From Pristionchus mayeri (Eukaryota > Nematoda > Chromadorea > Rhabditida > Neodiplogasteridae): a stretch of DNA of 64,000 bases. The notes under the pieces were generated by a model that was not told the origin of the DNA, made no database searches, and was given only the letters and a program-made list of their open reading frames with translations. Shown here piece after piece: positions 22,065 through 35,400 of the stretch. The translations under genes were made by a program, and so were the position numbers. The stretch spans positions 7,502,001-7,566,000 of the forward strand of contig BTRK01000004.1 in NCBI GenBank assembly GCA_036245805.1, in the 5' to 3' direction. Position 1 is the first letter of the stretch, and each line of letters opens with the position of its first letter.

Positions 22065-24502
22065 ATGGAAATAATTGCCTCGGCAGAACCTTCCACATCT
22101 TCAGATAAGAAATCTTCGTCCAACAGAGTATATCGGTATTATATTTTCATGTTGTTGTTAAACATTCATAAGGACAATACGCATTTATCAGCCATAATCA
22201 CTTTTTTTATCGCAGATGCATCAAAACGCTTGGCTGCCCTTGCTCCGTTTGCGGACATCCTGCCACAGGCATCCATTATCTGGTAAAATATCCAATACTG
22301 TTTTGTATTCTTTTGATGGAATGCAAACGCCAGTTACTCTTAAAATTTCCAAGAAGTGAAAAAAGGGATCCCACGAAAATACGGGAAGATTTTCCTGAAA
22401 AAGTCATGGCATATTTATAGAGAACTCGAACTAAGCTCAACGTAATCATTGATTCAAGGAAATGTTTCAGGCTATTTCCTGCAATGGATGTCGTTCCTTC
22501 TTTCGACGGACTGTCGCCCTCAGGAAGACGTACGCGTGCAAGCGAGCCGACCCGGACAAGCTAGAATGCTGTGAGCAATGAAATTTATATTTTTTGAAGT
22601 TATTAAAATATGATAATGCCATTTTTTTCCACATACCTTGCCAACAGGAATTAGTAATAAAAAAGAAAAAATATTTAACACTATTTGAAATTTGAAAAAA
22701 TTAATAACGAAGTAAAAAATATTAAGTATATCGCATTTGCAGTTAAAGAATTCGGCTGCAAGTCTTGCAGATTCGCGCTGTGTGAAGGCGCAGGAATGAA
22801 TGCAGAGGGTTCGTGTTTTATTATATGTCTTTATATATCGACTAATTTAGCCGTTAAAACGGAAGAAGGGGAGGAATGTGAACGCGAAAATAATGATCTC
22901 CCCACGGACATTCAGGTAAATCTATTTTTTCCATATTTTTCACATTATCTTAAAATGAGAAGAATGGTTTGGTTAATCGTTTATTGGAGGTTCCAATTGT
23001 GCCTCAACTTTCTCCAATCGAGCTAAAAATGGACAAGAAGATGCTGGATCTTCTCATAGTCGAGGAAGCACACCATAGATTGAGGTTGGTCAATTCCATG
23101 CATTTGAGGTCATTACCCCGACTTCAGGATTTCAAATTATTTGCCAAGACACGAACCTGGCTTGCTCATTGACCAGTTTCTGATTGGCCCGTCGAAGCTT
23201 GGAATGGGATATGCGGTAAGTCGAGCATTGCCGTTTATGGAAATAATACATCAAATTTACGAAAAATAAATGTGTATACCTTTCTAATTCCAATATTTAG
23301 CCAATGCAAGACCGTCCTTATGAACCTTACGCACTTGAAACAGTTCCTGCGGAGGTGAGCACTAATACCCAAGATGATCTCTTTATTTTCAAAATCGATT
23401 TATTTTTGCTGGCAATATCATTTTAGGTGATCATCAAGAAAAGATATAATATTGACTTTCGCAATTTTGACTACTCAACTAAGAAGCTTTGGACGTTTCA
23501 GGTGACATATTTTAGGTTTTTCGATGGGAAATGAACATTTTAGGACCCTATCTATTCAATTGAATTTATGAAAGCTCTTCCTATATATCATGAATTGGAT
23601 GAATGTTCAAAGGTGAATTTATGATTTCAAAAATGATAATATTTGCATCATTTGACTTGTGTACCACAAAAGCCTATCCCATCCATTTTCAGCGCGTTCT
23701 GATAGCATCAGCTCTCGCTTGCACAAATATGACAGCTGCTTATTTCTCCTACGCAAATCACTCCGACAGAACTTGCTATCCCGATGGAGGAATAAAGACT
23801 TGGGACCGTGAACTGTAAGCATATTTAAAGAAATATCAATCTGAATTTCCTAAATACTCTATGATAGGGAGGAGCAGTCTCCTGGTACTGTTCGCTTCAA
23901 TACTGGACTGATATCAGCAATAAGAGAAGTGAGCTAACATCTACTTATCCAATCGCACAATTTTGTCTGTTCAGGCGAAGCTTGACCAGCGAGAGTATGT
24001 TCTGCTCAAAATGATCATCGTTTGCAATCCGCGTGAGTTTTCCTTCTAGTAGGGTTCAAGAATCTAATTTCAAATAAATAATTGATGGATAACCTACAGT
24101 TCTGGAAGGACTGAGCTCTCATGGTTCTAATCTGCTTCGAAATGAGCGAGAACGGTAGGCAACATTACTATCGCCAGCTAATCCATTTTCCAGTTGCGCA
24201 AAGATTCTGTTTTCGTACGTTCTTGCAAGGCGCGGCATGAAGGAGGTCAGACTCTAATCGAACTCCGATAACCAATTTTAAATTGAAGGGTCCGGCAGCC
24301 TTCGCAAAAATTCTTTCAATAATCGAAGTTGTTGTGCAACTCACAACATGGATGAAGGTGGATAGTGTTTATTTAAAATATCTACAATAAAAATAGTTAT
24401 TAAATCATGTTTTTTTTTCAGAACCAATGTATCCTCATGCACGCGTTGGGTCTCCGCAAGTATCGGGTTCCGTTTTTGGAAACTTTATATTACGCCCCAT
24501 GA
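22065..24502 (+). CDS. Nuclear hormone receptor (nematode NHR type)
   Basis: Seventeen exons read through in frame from ATG 22065 to TGA 24500-24502. The DNA-binding domain has both zinc fingers: CPCSVCGHPATGIHYL, then AISCNGCRSFFRRTV (P-box CNGCRS), then CKRADPDKLECF and FGCKSCRFALCEGAGM. After a short hinge the ligand-binding domain runs through LIDQFLIGPSKLGMGYA, DYSTKKLWTFQDPIYSIEFMK, NTGLISAIREAKLDQREYVLLKMIIVCNP, LEGLSSHGSNLLRNERERCAKILFSYV and EVVVQLTTWMK, ending LETLYYAP. It is a sequence-specific transcription factor. Exons include 22065-22135, 22216-22282, 22471-22570, 22743-22808 and a final 24422-24502. The stop is only about 107 bases from the stop of the convergent Srsx gene. 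Confidence 0.92.
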
Positions 24503-24608
24503 TGTGTCGATTTGTGATTCGCCTATATTGTATGATACTCAATGATCTGGTGATACATTTCCGTGTATTTATGCGCACTGTAATTTTCTTTTTGATAAAT
24601 ATTGAGCA

Positions 24609-25998
24609 CTAGACAATTATCGTTGAAGTTTGGACAAAAGTAGACATTGTGGTTATCTTTTCATTGGCAACACATTGTCCGATGCAGGGAATTCTTCTCA
24701 GCTGCTGCCTAAATGCTCGCCGGTAGTCGTTGCTCGTAAAGTTGAGAACGATACAATTGAATGAGACAGCCGTGTTCACTGGGATTCCAGCTATTTCCAC
24801 GCCAATGTTCATGTCGCGGCCTAGAAGCACGTATTATTGGTTCAGAAAGGTGTGTATTTCAACTTAAATGAAGGTGAACTTTATTATTGCAGTTAGCAGT
24901 TGCTAAAACTAGCGATAGAGATCACCGAGTGAATGGTTGGGCACCGTGTTAAAAATATTTTCGTATTTTATACTCCTTGCATCTCCTGTTGCGTTCGAGT
25001 GCAAAATATAATTTTCTCACCTTGCAAAGTGAGTCCATATCTCACAAAATTGAACATGCTCATGGTAAGGAACCATCCAAAAATAATCACACACATTACA
25101 GCAAAAATCGACCGAAATAATCTTCGATCGTGGTTAAAATTGCTGAAAAAATAGGAATTTTACCGAATTGGTTCAAACCAAACGGCCAAAAAATAAATAA
25201 ATACAACTCGCATGTGTGCTTCAGTTTCCTCCACACAGCATAGTAAACAATGAGAGATAGGACGATCACAAGAAGTGTGATGCTTCCCCACAGCAATTTA
25301 GCAGTGCCATGAGCCATCTCTGGGGGACTGCACACGACTTTTCTCAACTTGCAAATTTAAGAATTTCCAAGTGTCAAACAACCAACCTCTTTTCGAAATA
25401 GAAAAACAAAAATGCGTAATGGATCGCACAATATACAATGATTGCAAAGTAATGGTACTGAATGCAAGCAAACTTTGAAAGATGAGATCCATTAGATGCC
25501 AACCACTAGATAGAGTTTGGCGCTTTTGGTGAGGTAGTAATGGCGGAAGTAAACAGCGATGAATCGATCAATCCCGATTAGCAGAACTATTATAACGCCA
25601 GCGTTCAGTCCAAAGTTAGGAATTATCTGAAACAAATTGTTTCTTTTGCATTACAATATGACCCATGCCTGCACTATGGAGCACGTAGTGCTGGTGATTT
25701 CAATGGATCCTTGAAAGACGGGAACAATCGATGGAAGTTGGCCCGACTAAGAATTATTAACATGATTATGTTGTATATTCATAGCATCTTAACCACGTGA
25801 AGTGCATCTGAGAGTGCGCAAAGGGCGATGAGAATGATGAGTTGTGCAGATTTCTGAGCCATAGGTCGTTCGAACATCTTAATTTTCGACTAACTTTGAT
25901 TTATAAGTAGCCAGTACAATCAGACAATTCGTGCACCATCCGAAAGCCACAAGAAACACGTAGAGAAACGCAAGCTTGTGAAGGGCGTCAAAATTCAT
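24609..25998 (-). CDS. Srsx-type 7TM chemoreceptor (B)
   Basis: Starts at MNFDALHKLAFLYVFLVAFGWCTNCL (ATG 25998; an upstream in-frame ATG exists at 26145). Next comes ERPMAQKSAQLIILIALCALSDALH, then SIEITSTTCSI joined to IIPNFGLNAGVIIVLLIGIDR (the Srsx TM3 signature). The chain continues with YHYFAIIVYCAIHYAFLFF, LLVIVLSLIVYYAVWRKLKH, RRLFRSIFAVMCVIIFGWFL, and a TM7 tail with SFNCIVLNFTSNDYRRAF. The stop TAG is at 24611-24609. Between the TM1 and TM2 blocks the frame can be kept only by a 40-base intron that removes part of the usual TM1 end, so that junction is uncertain. It is a predicted sensory-neuron GPCR. Confidence 0.8.
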
Positions 25999-26775
25999 GG
26001 AATTTTTGCGAGAAATTTGCGAGAAACAGCTGAAAGTGATGAAATTGTTGTAATTGACGTTCCCTGATGATACATGTCCCTTATACGCCGCTATATTTTC
26101 GACAATCAAGACCGGAAGTATGTGAAAACGCATTGCAATCAACATAGGGATCTTATTATGATCTTATTTGTATGAAGCCTCTAGTATTGGGGTAGTACAA
26201 TACAAATGTCCATAGTAATACAATTACGATTAAAAATATTCTCGAACAATATGCGAGCAAGCTAATTTTAGAACCATCAATCTCCAGCTCGACCCATAAT
26301 CTTTCACAGGTTTTCAGTCCCTCCAAGGTGCACGAAATCAAATCAGAGAGGAAAGATTCTTGATCGTTGAATGATTAGGCCTAGTAACGCAAATAGCTCG
26401 CTCTGGAACAATACAACTATGAGCGTTACCTTAACTGTGCTCGCTCATTCGGAAATAAGGGAAATGTGATTGTGCGAATAACAACAAAACACTAATCTGT
26501 ACAATGTGTTCTTTAGATTTTATTGCCGATTGAAAACGTGATTGCAAGCATTCAGTGAAAACAACCGATTGAAACCCTTATGCCCAGGGTTGGGTTGAGG
26601 AATCGATTATCAGTTATTTTTCTGAATAAGACAATGAAGCATAAGAACATGAAATATATGCGGACTAAGTTATGAAACTTTAAGTAACAAGTATTTCTTG
26701 GTGAATTTACGACACAAAATTGGAAGTGATCAATAATTTTTTTAAATGTTGTAATCTTTATCAAAAAAACAGTGC
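25999..26775. other. Intergenic, no gene recognised
   Basis: Lies between the 5' end of Srsx-B and the 3' end of the UGT. Minus frames at 26156-26341 and 26552-26857 have hydrophobic stretches but no splice-supported continuation; the second is partly the UGT 3' region in another frame. Confidence 0.45.
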
Positions 26776-29444
26776 TCAATTGCTCTTCACTTTCTTGAAG
26801 ATGAAATAGGCCGGAATGTGCTCTAATATGAGCTTCACCAAGTATAATGCAAAGCAAATTGAGGAAACTGCGATTAAAGCAAGGAAAGTAAACACGTCGA
26901 TGAGATAATATTGAACAAAGGACAATTGAGCTCCGTAATGATCAAATCGCCGATGAGGTCCGAACTTCGCCAGAAACTTAATATTGCGAACGAAAACCTG
27001 ATAATTAATGTTTATTTTTCGAATTCAATTTTACTTTTTACGTCTTTCATGCTGAACGGGCGTTCGTCGATCATGTTGGCGAGTGTAGCAGCGTTATATT
27101 TAAAACTGAAAAAAAATTTCAAGCTGAAAAGAACCTGCACAGTGAGTGATAATTTCGAAAATCTCATTAATTATGTGTGTAACTGCTTGCGAACCTCTCA
27201 TCCTTGAGGATTTTCTCTATCGCTTGCTCCAGCTTGCCCATACTGCCTAATTCTTCCTTGGCCAGCACGATTCCAACCCCGCTCCGTTCGACCTGGAATT
27301 GGTAAGATGGACATTAGTTGCAATTTTTGCGACCATCTTGTAGTCAGTGCAGATTTAGTGAGCTATGGTGCTGATCTCCCTACCATTTAATAACGATCAA
27401 AATAAGCACCTGTCTGCCGTTGCGAAATTGGTCTGACAAGGGCCTAGATGAATGCTAGATATGTCACTTTAGATAATTTTACCTTGCCCAGAGACCATTC
27501 CCTTGTGAGGTGACAGGAATGCAGATGAGGGGAACACCTCCATGTAGAATATTTTAATTGCTTTGAAAATAGTTATCTCCTACATCTCCAAGTGCACTTC
27601 CAAGAAAAAGACAGTGAAGAATTCAACTTCCAATGAAAAAAAGATAATTTCGCTGTTTTCTAACCTGCACCAGCGGATTCGGTGATACTGCCCTGGCCGC
27701 CGTGAGTGATAAAGGCTGTCAGACGGTCGTCATCTTCGTATTTAAATTTTATTTATAAAAACACAAGTGAGTCTGACGTAGCAAATCGTGCTGCGGCGCC
27801 CATGTTGTCTCGACGAGGTTGTCGATTCCGCCGGAGATGTTGTGTTCCGGTTTCTGAAATCGTTCGCCACAAAAAGGAACGATGAAAGCTCTTGAAATTT
27901 ACAACTATTTAGAATTCTCGGAAACTTACTTCGTACTTCCAAACGAAGGTCACATCGGCAAATTTCTTGACCGTTTCTTTGATCGTTTCTTTGTAAGCTT
28001 CTGGCATGAGATGGGACTTGACAAAAGTGCCGAAAGAGATGAAAATCGTGTGATTGCGACGATCGAGAACGGAGGACCAGTACTGAAATTATTTTCTTTA
28101 CATCACATATCCCAATTGAGTCAACTAAAAACAAATTTTCAACGAGTTAGACGAACGTGAATGCATAATTACTTCGTCGAGGTCGTCATGTCCCGCATGC
28201 ACACTGATGCCCCCGATATCGATCACTCGAGGGGAAGTTAGCTTGGGAAAGTCGGCCAATGGATCGGAGTTCATGAATACGAGCGACGTTTCGCGCATCA
28301 TTCGCTGCAATTTAGTAGTCAAAATTATGTCATGAGTAATTGAGCCCATTTTTTATTCAGCTATCGTGAAAAAAAACCTCACCTGCATATTCGGCGGATC
28401 TTTAGTCACTCTTTTGAGCATCGACTGATACAAATCCACGCTGTATTCCATAAAGGAGTCGATTTTGAGGTAGACCAGCGTATTGATCAGCCGAGCGAAG
28501 AAAGACATGCGGTCACCCGCGGATCCCCCGATCATCGCTAAAGACGCAGATTGAGAGATCACAGATCAAAGATCAAGAGTTCAAATTATCACTTGGCGTG
28601 TAAGCCGTGTTCACGGGCACTTCTGTGATGCTGAACATTCCGTCCATTAGCGCCATAGAGTTTATTGTTGCGTACTTGCTGACGTTGAGAAGATGGAATA
28701 GGGCTGCGTTTACAATATTTATGTTCAGTGATAACGGAATCTACCATATCCGCAGCTGTTCCAGGGCTCGGTGAACCCGGCGTCGAAATGTTCTCTTCGA
28801 ACCGAATCGATCAGTTCTCGATCAGACACCGTTACTATAAAGATGGGTATACTGTAGGGGTGGAAATAGATTTAGAAAACCTTCACACTGGTCCTTCCAG
28901 GCCTCCAGCATGGGGTAGTATTCCTAGAATGGGTTTACTTTTTGAGCCTACATATTTGTTGAATAAATGGAATAATTACTTTAATCTGCTTGAATACATC
29001 GGGAGTCAGCCAGACTGTGGCTAGTGTTCCGTCGGACGAATGCTGACGAATGCTCTCTTCGAAAGCTGCCGCTTTCTGCCCTTGATGCACCTTCAAGATC
29101 GAAGTTCATGAAAATACATGTAAATAAGAACTGAACCTCATAGACAACAGCCTTGGTCTTGGGTGTTCCGACCAGCATGTCGGTCCGAGGCGATATCATT
29201 ACCTCAAATTATCGATTTTGGAATAATAGCTTTTGTGTGCGGTTTCTCTATTAATATCTCATAGGGAAAAACTTGAGATGATCGGTAAAGGGGTAGTTAG
29301 TACCACTTCGTGTCCCTCTCCGATGAGCGCATCTGAGAGCTGAGACATGAAATTCACGTGAGAAGTTCCGAACTGAGGATTGAAAACGAGAAACTTGTAG
29401 GACCTGCCTAAGCTCGAACATATCAATAGTACAATTACCAGCAT
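26776..29444 (-). CDS. UDP-glucuronosyltransferase (UGT copy 2, intact)
   Basis: Starts MLVIVLLICSSLGRSYKFLVFNPQ, a signal peptide and UGT N-terminus. Next: SHVNFMSQLSDALIGEGHEVV, ISPRTDMLVGTPKTKAVV, EYYPMLEAWKDQCE, FDAGFTEPWNSCGYG, LLNVSKYATINSMALMDGMFS, SAGDRMSFFARLINTLVYL, FMNSDPLADFPKL, the signature FITHGGQGSITESAGAG, then GVPLICIPVT. The C-terminal exon gives SFVQYYLIDVFTFLALIAV, the ER-anchoring helix, ending KKVKSN with TGA at 26778-26776. It should transfer a sugar from UDP-sugar to small lipophilic molecules in the ER lumen. The conserved CIPVTADQxRN block is interrupted by a 76-bp insertion (27434-27509) that adds an extra intron but keeps frame. A spliced 5' untranslated exon is possible, since TTTACAG immediately precedes the start. 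Confidence 0.88.
27434..27509 (-). repeat. 76-bp insertion carrying its own intron (introner-like)
   Basis: The insertion splits the conserved GTC ACC / GAC CAA codons of the UGT, with short inverted ends (TGACAAGGG and CCCTTGTGA). On the coding strand it holds GTAAAA and TCTAG splice sites. Using them leaves about 12 extra residues in frame (SQGNGLWARPLS). Alternative sites (GTCTCT donor, TTGTCAG acceptor) would leave about three. The paralog at 15792-17830 has no insertion at this position (VTADQLRNARQ is continuous). Confidence 0.6.
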
Positions 29445-30537
29445 GTCCTGTAAATGATCTGTTTTTAGTGAGCATCATGCACACATAGCAGAACAAAAGT
29501 AGGCGAATGTTGAAATATGTGGTACACTCGACTACCCACGTGTTATCGCAATCGACGAGTTCCAAGAGGCTCCGTCCTAAAAATCCGCCGATCCTTGAAC
29601 AATCATGTTATTTCAATTCCGTGTTCACTACGCAAACAACTTAGCAAGTGGGCTCTCTAATAAAATACTATTGAAAATTCAAAGGATCACAGAATTCTCA
29701 AATAATAAAAAGATTACTCAAATTATCCTACCCGTTCACATTAACCAAAAATTTCACCATGCCCTGTTTATCATTCGGGCTGACCCACTTCTTCCCTTGA
29801 CGTGGAATACATGTTTAAATTCTTCAGTGACTGCTCCTTCGAAACGTAACTTGTCAAGAAACGGGCGGAAATGAAGAGTCAGTGATGCACATTCCGAACT
29901 ATGTGTTCCTGACACATCATTGTTCATTACGAAGTCTCGCACTTATCATTACACGTACATCGCTCAATCCTACTGCTCTTCCAACTAGACCCATGAGAAG
30001 TGATAGCAGTGGTGGCATTTAACTTTGCTAACTTTAGCTTATTTTAGCTACAAAATTCTTAGGGTGCAGTTTGAGTTCATAAAAATAAAAATGGAACACA
30101 TAATACGATGGTTGGCATGATTGGTTGCATTTAGGAATTATTTATTCATGATTACAGATCACAGATGCGGTTCTCAAAATGAGAATCCATGGAATAGAAA
30201 TGAAAATAAATATTTTAATTGACAGTACTATCATTCCGAACTAATAATTACATTTTTTTTGTTTGGAAGGAGCAGATTTGGATGATGCCCTCTCATTAAG
30301 AAAGCTGAGAGCTCACATTTACGATCATCTTGATTGGATTAATCTTGCTGATTCCGGGGACACAAGGAAACAGGAATTTCCTGCAAAAAAGAAGATTAGG
30401 GAAATACTAAAACAAGTAATGCCTCAACGCTGGCGAAAATGCGAGAAGAAGATAAATGTGCATGAGGGCCATTACGTCCACGATTATTGTCGTTCCCTGA
30501 GATTTTAAGCATTTCAGCAAAACGTAATTCGAGAAAT
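29445..30537. other. Intergenic with one unassigned open frame
   Basis: A plus frame at 30263-30508 (81 codons) is rich in K, R, D and H and free of low complexity (for example HIYDHLDWINLADSGD), but I do not recognise it and no splice partner is clear. A minus frame at 29754-29942 is also unassigned. Confidence 0.4.
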
Positions 30538-31961
30538 TCAGTTCACTATCAAGCGCATTCTGCAGACTTCTCCTTGGAAACTGCCTATTTTCTGTGAAAT
30601 ATGGTTACTTACACTTCTTGCAAATCCTGTAAGTGGGCTACCAGGGAAGAATTGTATTAGAACCTGCGAAACGACTTCCATTAGAAACAATACTGCCTAA
30701 CTATGTTAAGGGCCGTAACCTTACAACTTATTATTTAAGAAAATAAGCAAAAATTCCCAATTACCTGCAGCGCAGTGAACACGACGGCGACTAGGCAATT
30801 GCAAAGTGTTGTTGCATAGAGACCCTGAAAATAATCTAATCGCGCCAAATTCGGCCAAATGTTTCATACCACTTCAGTAGTTCGCTTGCCTTTGCTCCGC
30901 TTGAAAGCTTCGATAACTTTCTTTTTGTTTGCATAATGCCTCAGAGAAGCTGCATTTAGTATGAATTGCGTAAGAGTTGTAAGCAAGTAGTACGCAATCA
31001 TGAGATATTTGACTATCTGGAAAAACAGAAATGTATTGAGGTAGCAGAAATTTCTTACATCCCAAGCAACTCCTTGTCCTACGGTAGTTGAAATGTAAAC
31101 AGGTCCGTATAGACCTTGTGCTTTGACCAGATTGGGAGTCCAAACAATAAACTAAAAACTGCACATCATTTTAGTTAGACGCGAAATTCCAACGCGAATA
31201 GCTAGAAGGAGTGGGATGGGATAGATGAGCATGAGCGATTTGGCAGCGAATGATTTATTCAACTGAAAGTATTGATTTGCGTATTTTGCAGTATCATTTT
31301 TGTCAGTGATTTTCATTCCAATACTAGGTGCTTTCATGAAATCTTGGTATACTCACCTTGCTGTACAAATGAGGTCGGGTGATCGCAAAGAATCTGTTGA
31401 GCGAGAGAAAAAATCCAAAACCGAATTGTGCGAAGCACGCGACCCACACGAGAAATTTGAATATGATGATAATCACGGAATTGTCGAGACCTGGACAGCG
31501 GGACAGATGTACACAGGCTTCCAGCTTATGGGATAGTGCCAATGTTTCATACTCGTACACACTGGTAGGACATACACTAGTTGTAAAGGATAAACATGCT
31601 AACAATTTCAAATAAGTTAAACTCGCCATTGTCCTGATAGAATGAGTACATGAAGTTTTGCACAGGAAACTTGTTTATGACGAGTACGAAAACGAACATC
31701 ATCGTATCCTGGAACTCATGTTCGTTTTTGCATTTTTCAAAATAAAATACTTACATTAATCCCTTTATAGGTGTAGAGCCTCAGATACTGGCTTCCTCTG
31801 TAGATGGGACAACGATAGATGCGAGTGTAAGAGTATGCGGATAGAACGGTCGTCGGCACAGCAACGCCCGAGGAGATAAACAATGAATAGGGCTCCAGAA
31901 GCCCCGCAACTGCTTTTGACATCTCAAGTGGTATATCAAAACACAAATAACAACAAGACAT
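30538..31961 (-). CDS. 7TM chemoreceptor, Srg/Sru/Srv-like
   Basis: Probable start MSCCYLCFDIPLEM at 31961 (or the in-frame ATG at 31922). TM1 is SLFISSGVAVPTTVLSAYSY, followed by YRGSQYLRLYTYKGIN. Exon 2 begins DTMMFVFVLVINKFPVQNFM. TM3 ends in GFFLSLNRFFAITRPHLYSK, like the LNRF-type motif of Srg-superfamily receptors. Later pieces are LMLIYPIPLLLAIRVGISR, IVKYLMIAYYLLTTLTQFIL followed by a basic loop, GLYATTLCNCLVAVVFTALQ (TM6), and VLIQFFPGSPLTGFARS. A tentative last exon ends in TGA at 30540-30538. The family call rests on general layout; the exon 2 to 3 join is unresolved. Confidence 0.65.
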
Positions 31962-32439
31962 TCTGAAGGCAAATAACGGAAGTAAACATATATTATTAGT
32001 CAACAAGAAGTCACCTCCGTTTCTTGGAAGGACAAGTGTAAATGTTTCCTTGTGAGAAGAGGTGATTACGGAGCTTCCGCCTGAGGCTGGCGGTACTTGA
32101 CACTATAGAGGCGATGCATCTGATTCATTACCCTCTCGAGATGGGAATGGAGGCGTTAGGCCTCTTGAATGCTTACAGATGAAAGATCAGGCGGTAACCA
32201 AAGTGAACAAAATAATCTTAATTGATCTAATCTCAACAAACCGAATTCATCATCATAATTAGTGGAGAACTATGCGCATCTCACATTTAGAAGATGCTCC
32301 ACGAAAATTTGGAAAATGAAAAATATAGCAAAAATGTGCAAAAACATTATTCTCACGCATTGTCTGAAACAAAGCTTACCCTACAGACCTTACAGCAGTG
32401 GTACGACATTTACGTTTTGCAGTGATTGGACAACGACTT
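31962..32439. other. Intergenic, no gene recognised
   Basis: Upstream region of the 7TM gene up to the large foldback. No motif or repeat stands out. Confidence 0.45.
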
Positions 32440-35400
32440 GACCAGCATCTGACCCACAGCCACGGGTTACGGTAGCTTTCGATTACTACAGTACATGCTA
32501 ATCGCCTTGCCCATATGCGGCCGCGGCTGCCCGCGCCGGACCGCGGATTCCGCGGATCTATTTTGCGGGAAGCATGCAATTTTTCACCATTCGATTTTTT
32601 GATTTTCAAATTCTCCATAAAATTTCGCATCGGATGGACTATTCATTGATATTTTTAAAAAATGCCTAAATCGATATTTTGAATGCCGCAATGCCTCAAC
32701 CTACCGTAATCTCAGTTGCGAAAGTGATATCGCAAACTGCGATTACGGCAGGTTGAAGCATTGTCGCATTCAAAATAGCGATTTATACGGCGGTCGCGTA
32801 AGAATCGAACAACGACCTGAAGGACCTGGCACAGCGATTTTTCTAAAATTTGTGGAAAGGGGTTCTCGATGGTGCTGGTTATCGTGCTTAACTTCATTTT
32901 GTACCAACTGGACCGGTTGAGCCAGGCTGCATGTAGGCTGCATTTACATTTATGTTCATATCTCCGAAACCGATTGTGCTATAACCTTCAAATTTGTACA
33001 TAGGTACTATAAGCTACATGGGAGCCCGTCGAAGCAAAATTTACATATTTTTAAATATGCTAATTTTATCAAATTTTGGATCTCGAATGTAAGGCAAAAA
33101 CTAACGACGAGAATTATATGAGGTGATGCACCTTGTTCAGGGGATCATTTTTCGTATGCAGAGTATATGGTTAGATGTCGTCGTTTTTCTGCTACGAATT
33201 ATTGTTTGTCCCATTTATCACCTATGCGCCGCGCTCTTTGCGCGAACATTGAGGAATGAGAATGAGTTTCACTCTCAATTTCAATCGCATTTCCATTACT
33301 CATTACTTCTTTTTTTCCATTACTTCGGGCAATAATTGAAATGGAGTGAGAGTGAAACTCATTCTCATTCCGCGCTGTTCGCGAAAAGAGAGCGGCGCAG
33401 AGGTGATAAATGGGACAAACAATAATTCGTATCAGAAAAACGACGACATCAAACCCCATACTATGCATACGAAAAATAATCCCCTGAATAAGGCGGATCT
33501 TCTCATACAATTCTCGTCATTAGTTTTCGCCCATAAAATTAGCATATTTAAAAATATGTAAATTTTGCTTCGACGGGCTCCCGTGTAGCTTATCACATGT
33601 ATCACGAGTCGATGAAGCAAAAACAGCACCATCGCGAACAATTTTTTTCAAACCCATTCAAAATCGACCATACCATGGTGGGATGATATACTAGTGAGAA
33701 GATTTCGAACGAGTAGGACCATTTGCCTCAGAGCCGGCTTTTAGGAAATTTCCGGCTTTACAACCGGATTTACTGTATTTCAGCTCCCAGATGAGCTACA
33801 GAGATGGCGTTGAGCTCAAAATGTGCGGAAAATTATTTCCTGAAACTTTTATGTTGAAAGGGAAGCTTGAAAAGCTGCCGTTGAGAAAGTAGAGCTGGAA
33901 AAGCGGAATCGGAACATAAAAATAAATATTTTCACCATGACAGAAGTCGAGGCCATGGAATTTTATTGTATATTTTTGAACTTGATGAGTCCTAATACAT
34001 AATAAAAATATAAAAGTGGAAATCGATTGATACATGTTTTTTGATATTTCACATTCAATGTTGATCAGTGGCTATTTCGCACAAGGAAATTGCTCGTTCT
34101 CTTTTCGAGCTTATTCAAAGCACATGAATGCAACAAAAATGAGAGTTGCTAGGCCAGATAAGTTATATTGTACTCTAAGATCGAAGTTTTATTGATATCA
34201 AAAAAAAATCGTATTTCAGCACCTCCAAAAATCCGTTTGCGTATCAATAATTCAAGAATCTCAAAAAATAGATGCTGATTCAATATACATGTTGTAATAG
34301 GTATCTCCATAAGTAAAAATTTTTACAAATAGGCCACTCAAATCATACATAAGGAATAGATATTGTTGTTAGAAAATGGAAAAATCGGAGGTGACTTATG
34401 TGAAAATAATTATTTGTGAGCTTAGTTTTGTTACAATTGATTATCTTTGTAGGTCAATAATTAAATCTAAAGGAGATAATTCAGAAAAAATTGCGGAACG
34501 AGTGAATTTTATCAATTCTAAAAAAACACACATTTCAACAGTGAATATTTTGAAATTTGTGTAATCATATAAACTGTCAGTACTTCGATGCTATGCGATT
34601 ACACTCCCTTACATATAATTATTGACCTAGAAAGATTATCAATTGTATCAAAACTAAGCTCAAAAATAATTATTTTCACATAAGTCACCTCCGATTTTTC
34701 AATTTTCTATCAACAATATCGGTACATTATACATGATTTGCGTGGTCAATTTGTACAAATTTTTACGTAATGTGATACGTATTACAACGTTTATATTGAA
34801 TCAGCATCTACTTTTTTGAGATTCTTGAATTATTGATACGCAAACTTGGGATTTTTGGAGGTGCTGAAATACGATTTTTTTGATATCAATAAAACTTCGA
34901 TCTTGGAGTACAATATAACTTATCTGGCCTAGCAACTCTCATTTTTGTTGCATTCATGTGCTTTGAATAAGCGGGAAAAGATAACAAGCAATTTCCTTGT
35001 GCGAAATATCCACTGATCAACATTGAATGTGAAATATCAAAAAAAATGTATCAATCGATTCCCACTTTTATATTTTTATTATGTATTAGGACTCATCAAG
35101 TTCAAAAATATACAATAAAATTCCATGGCCTCGACTTCTGTCATGGTGAAAATATTTAGCTCAACGCCATCTCTGTAGCTCATCTGGGAGCTGAAAAACA
35201 GTAAATCCGGTTGTAAAGCCGGAAATTTCCTAAAACCCTTCGCTGGTGAAAATGGTCCTACTCGTTCGAAATCTTCTCACTAGTATATCATCCCATCATG
35301 GCATGGTCGATTTTGAATGGGTTTGAAAAAAATTGTTCGCGGCTTCGTTCACTAACTCCTGATACCTGTGTTATAGTACCTCTGTACAAATTTGAAGGTG

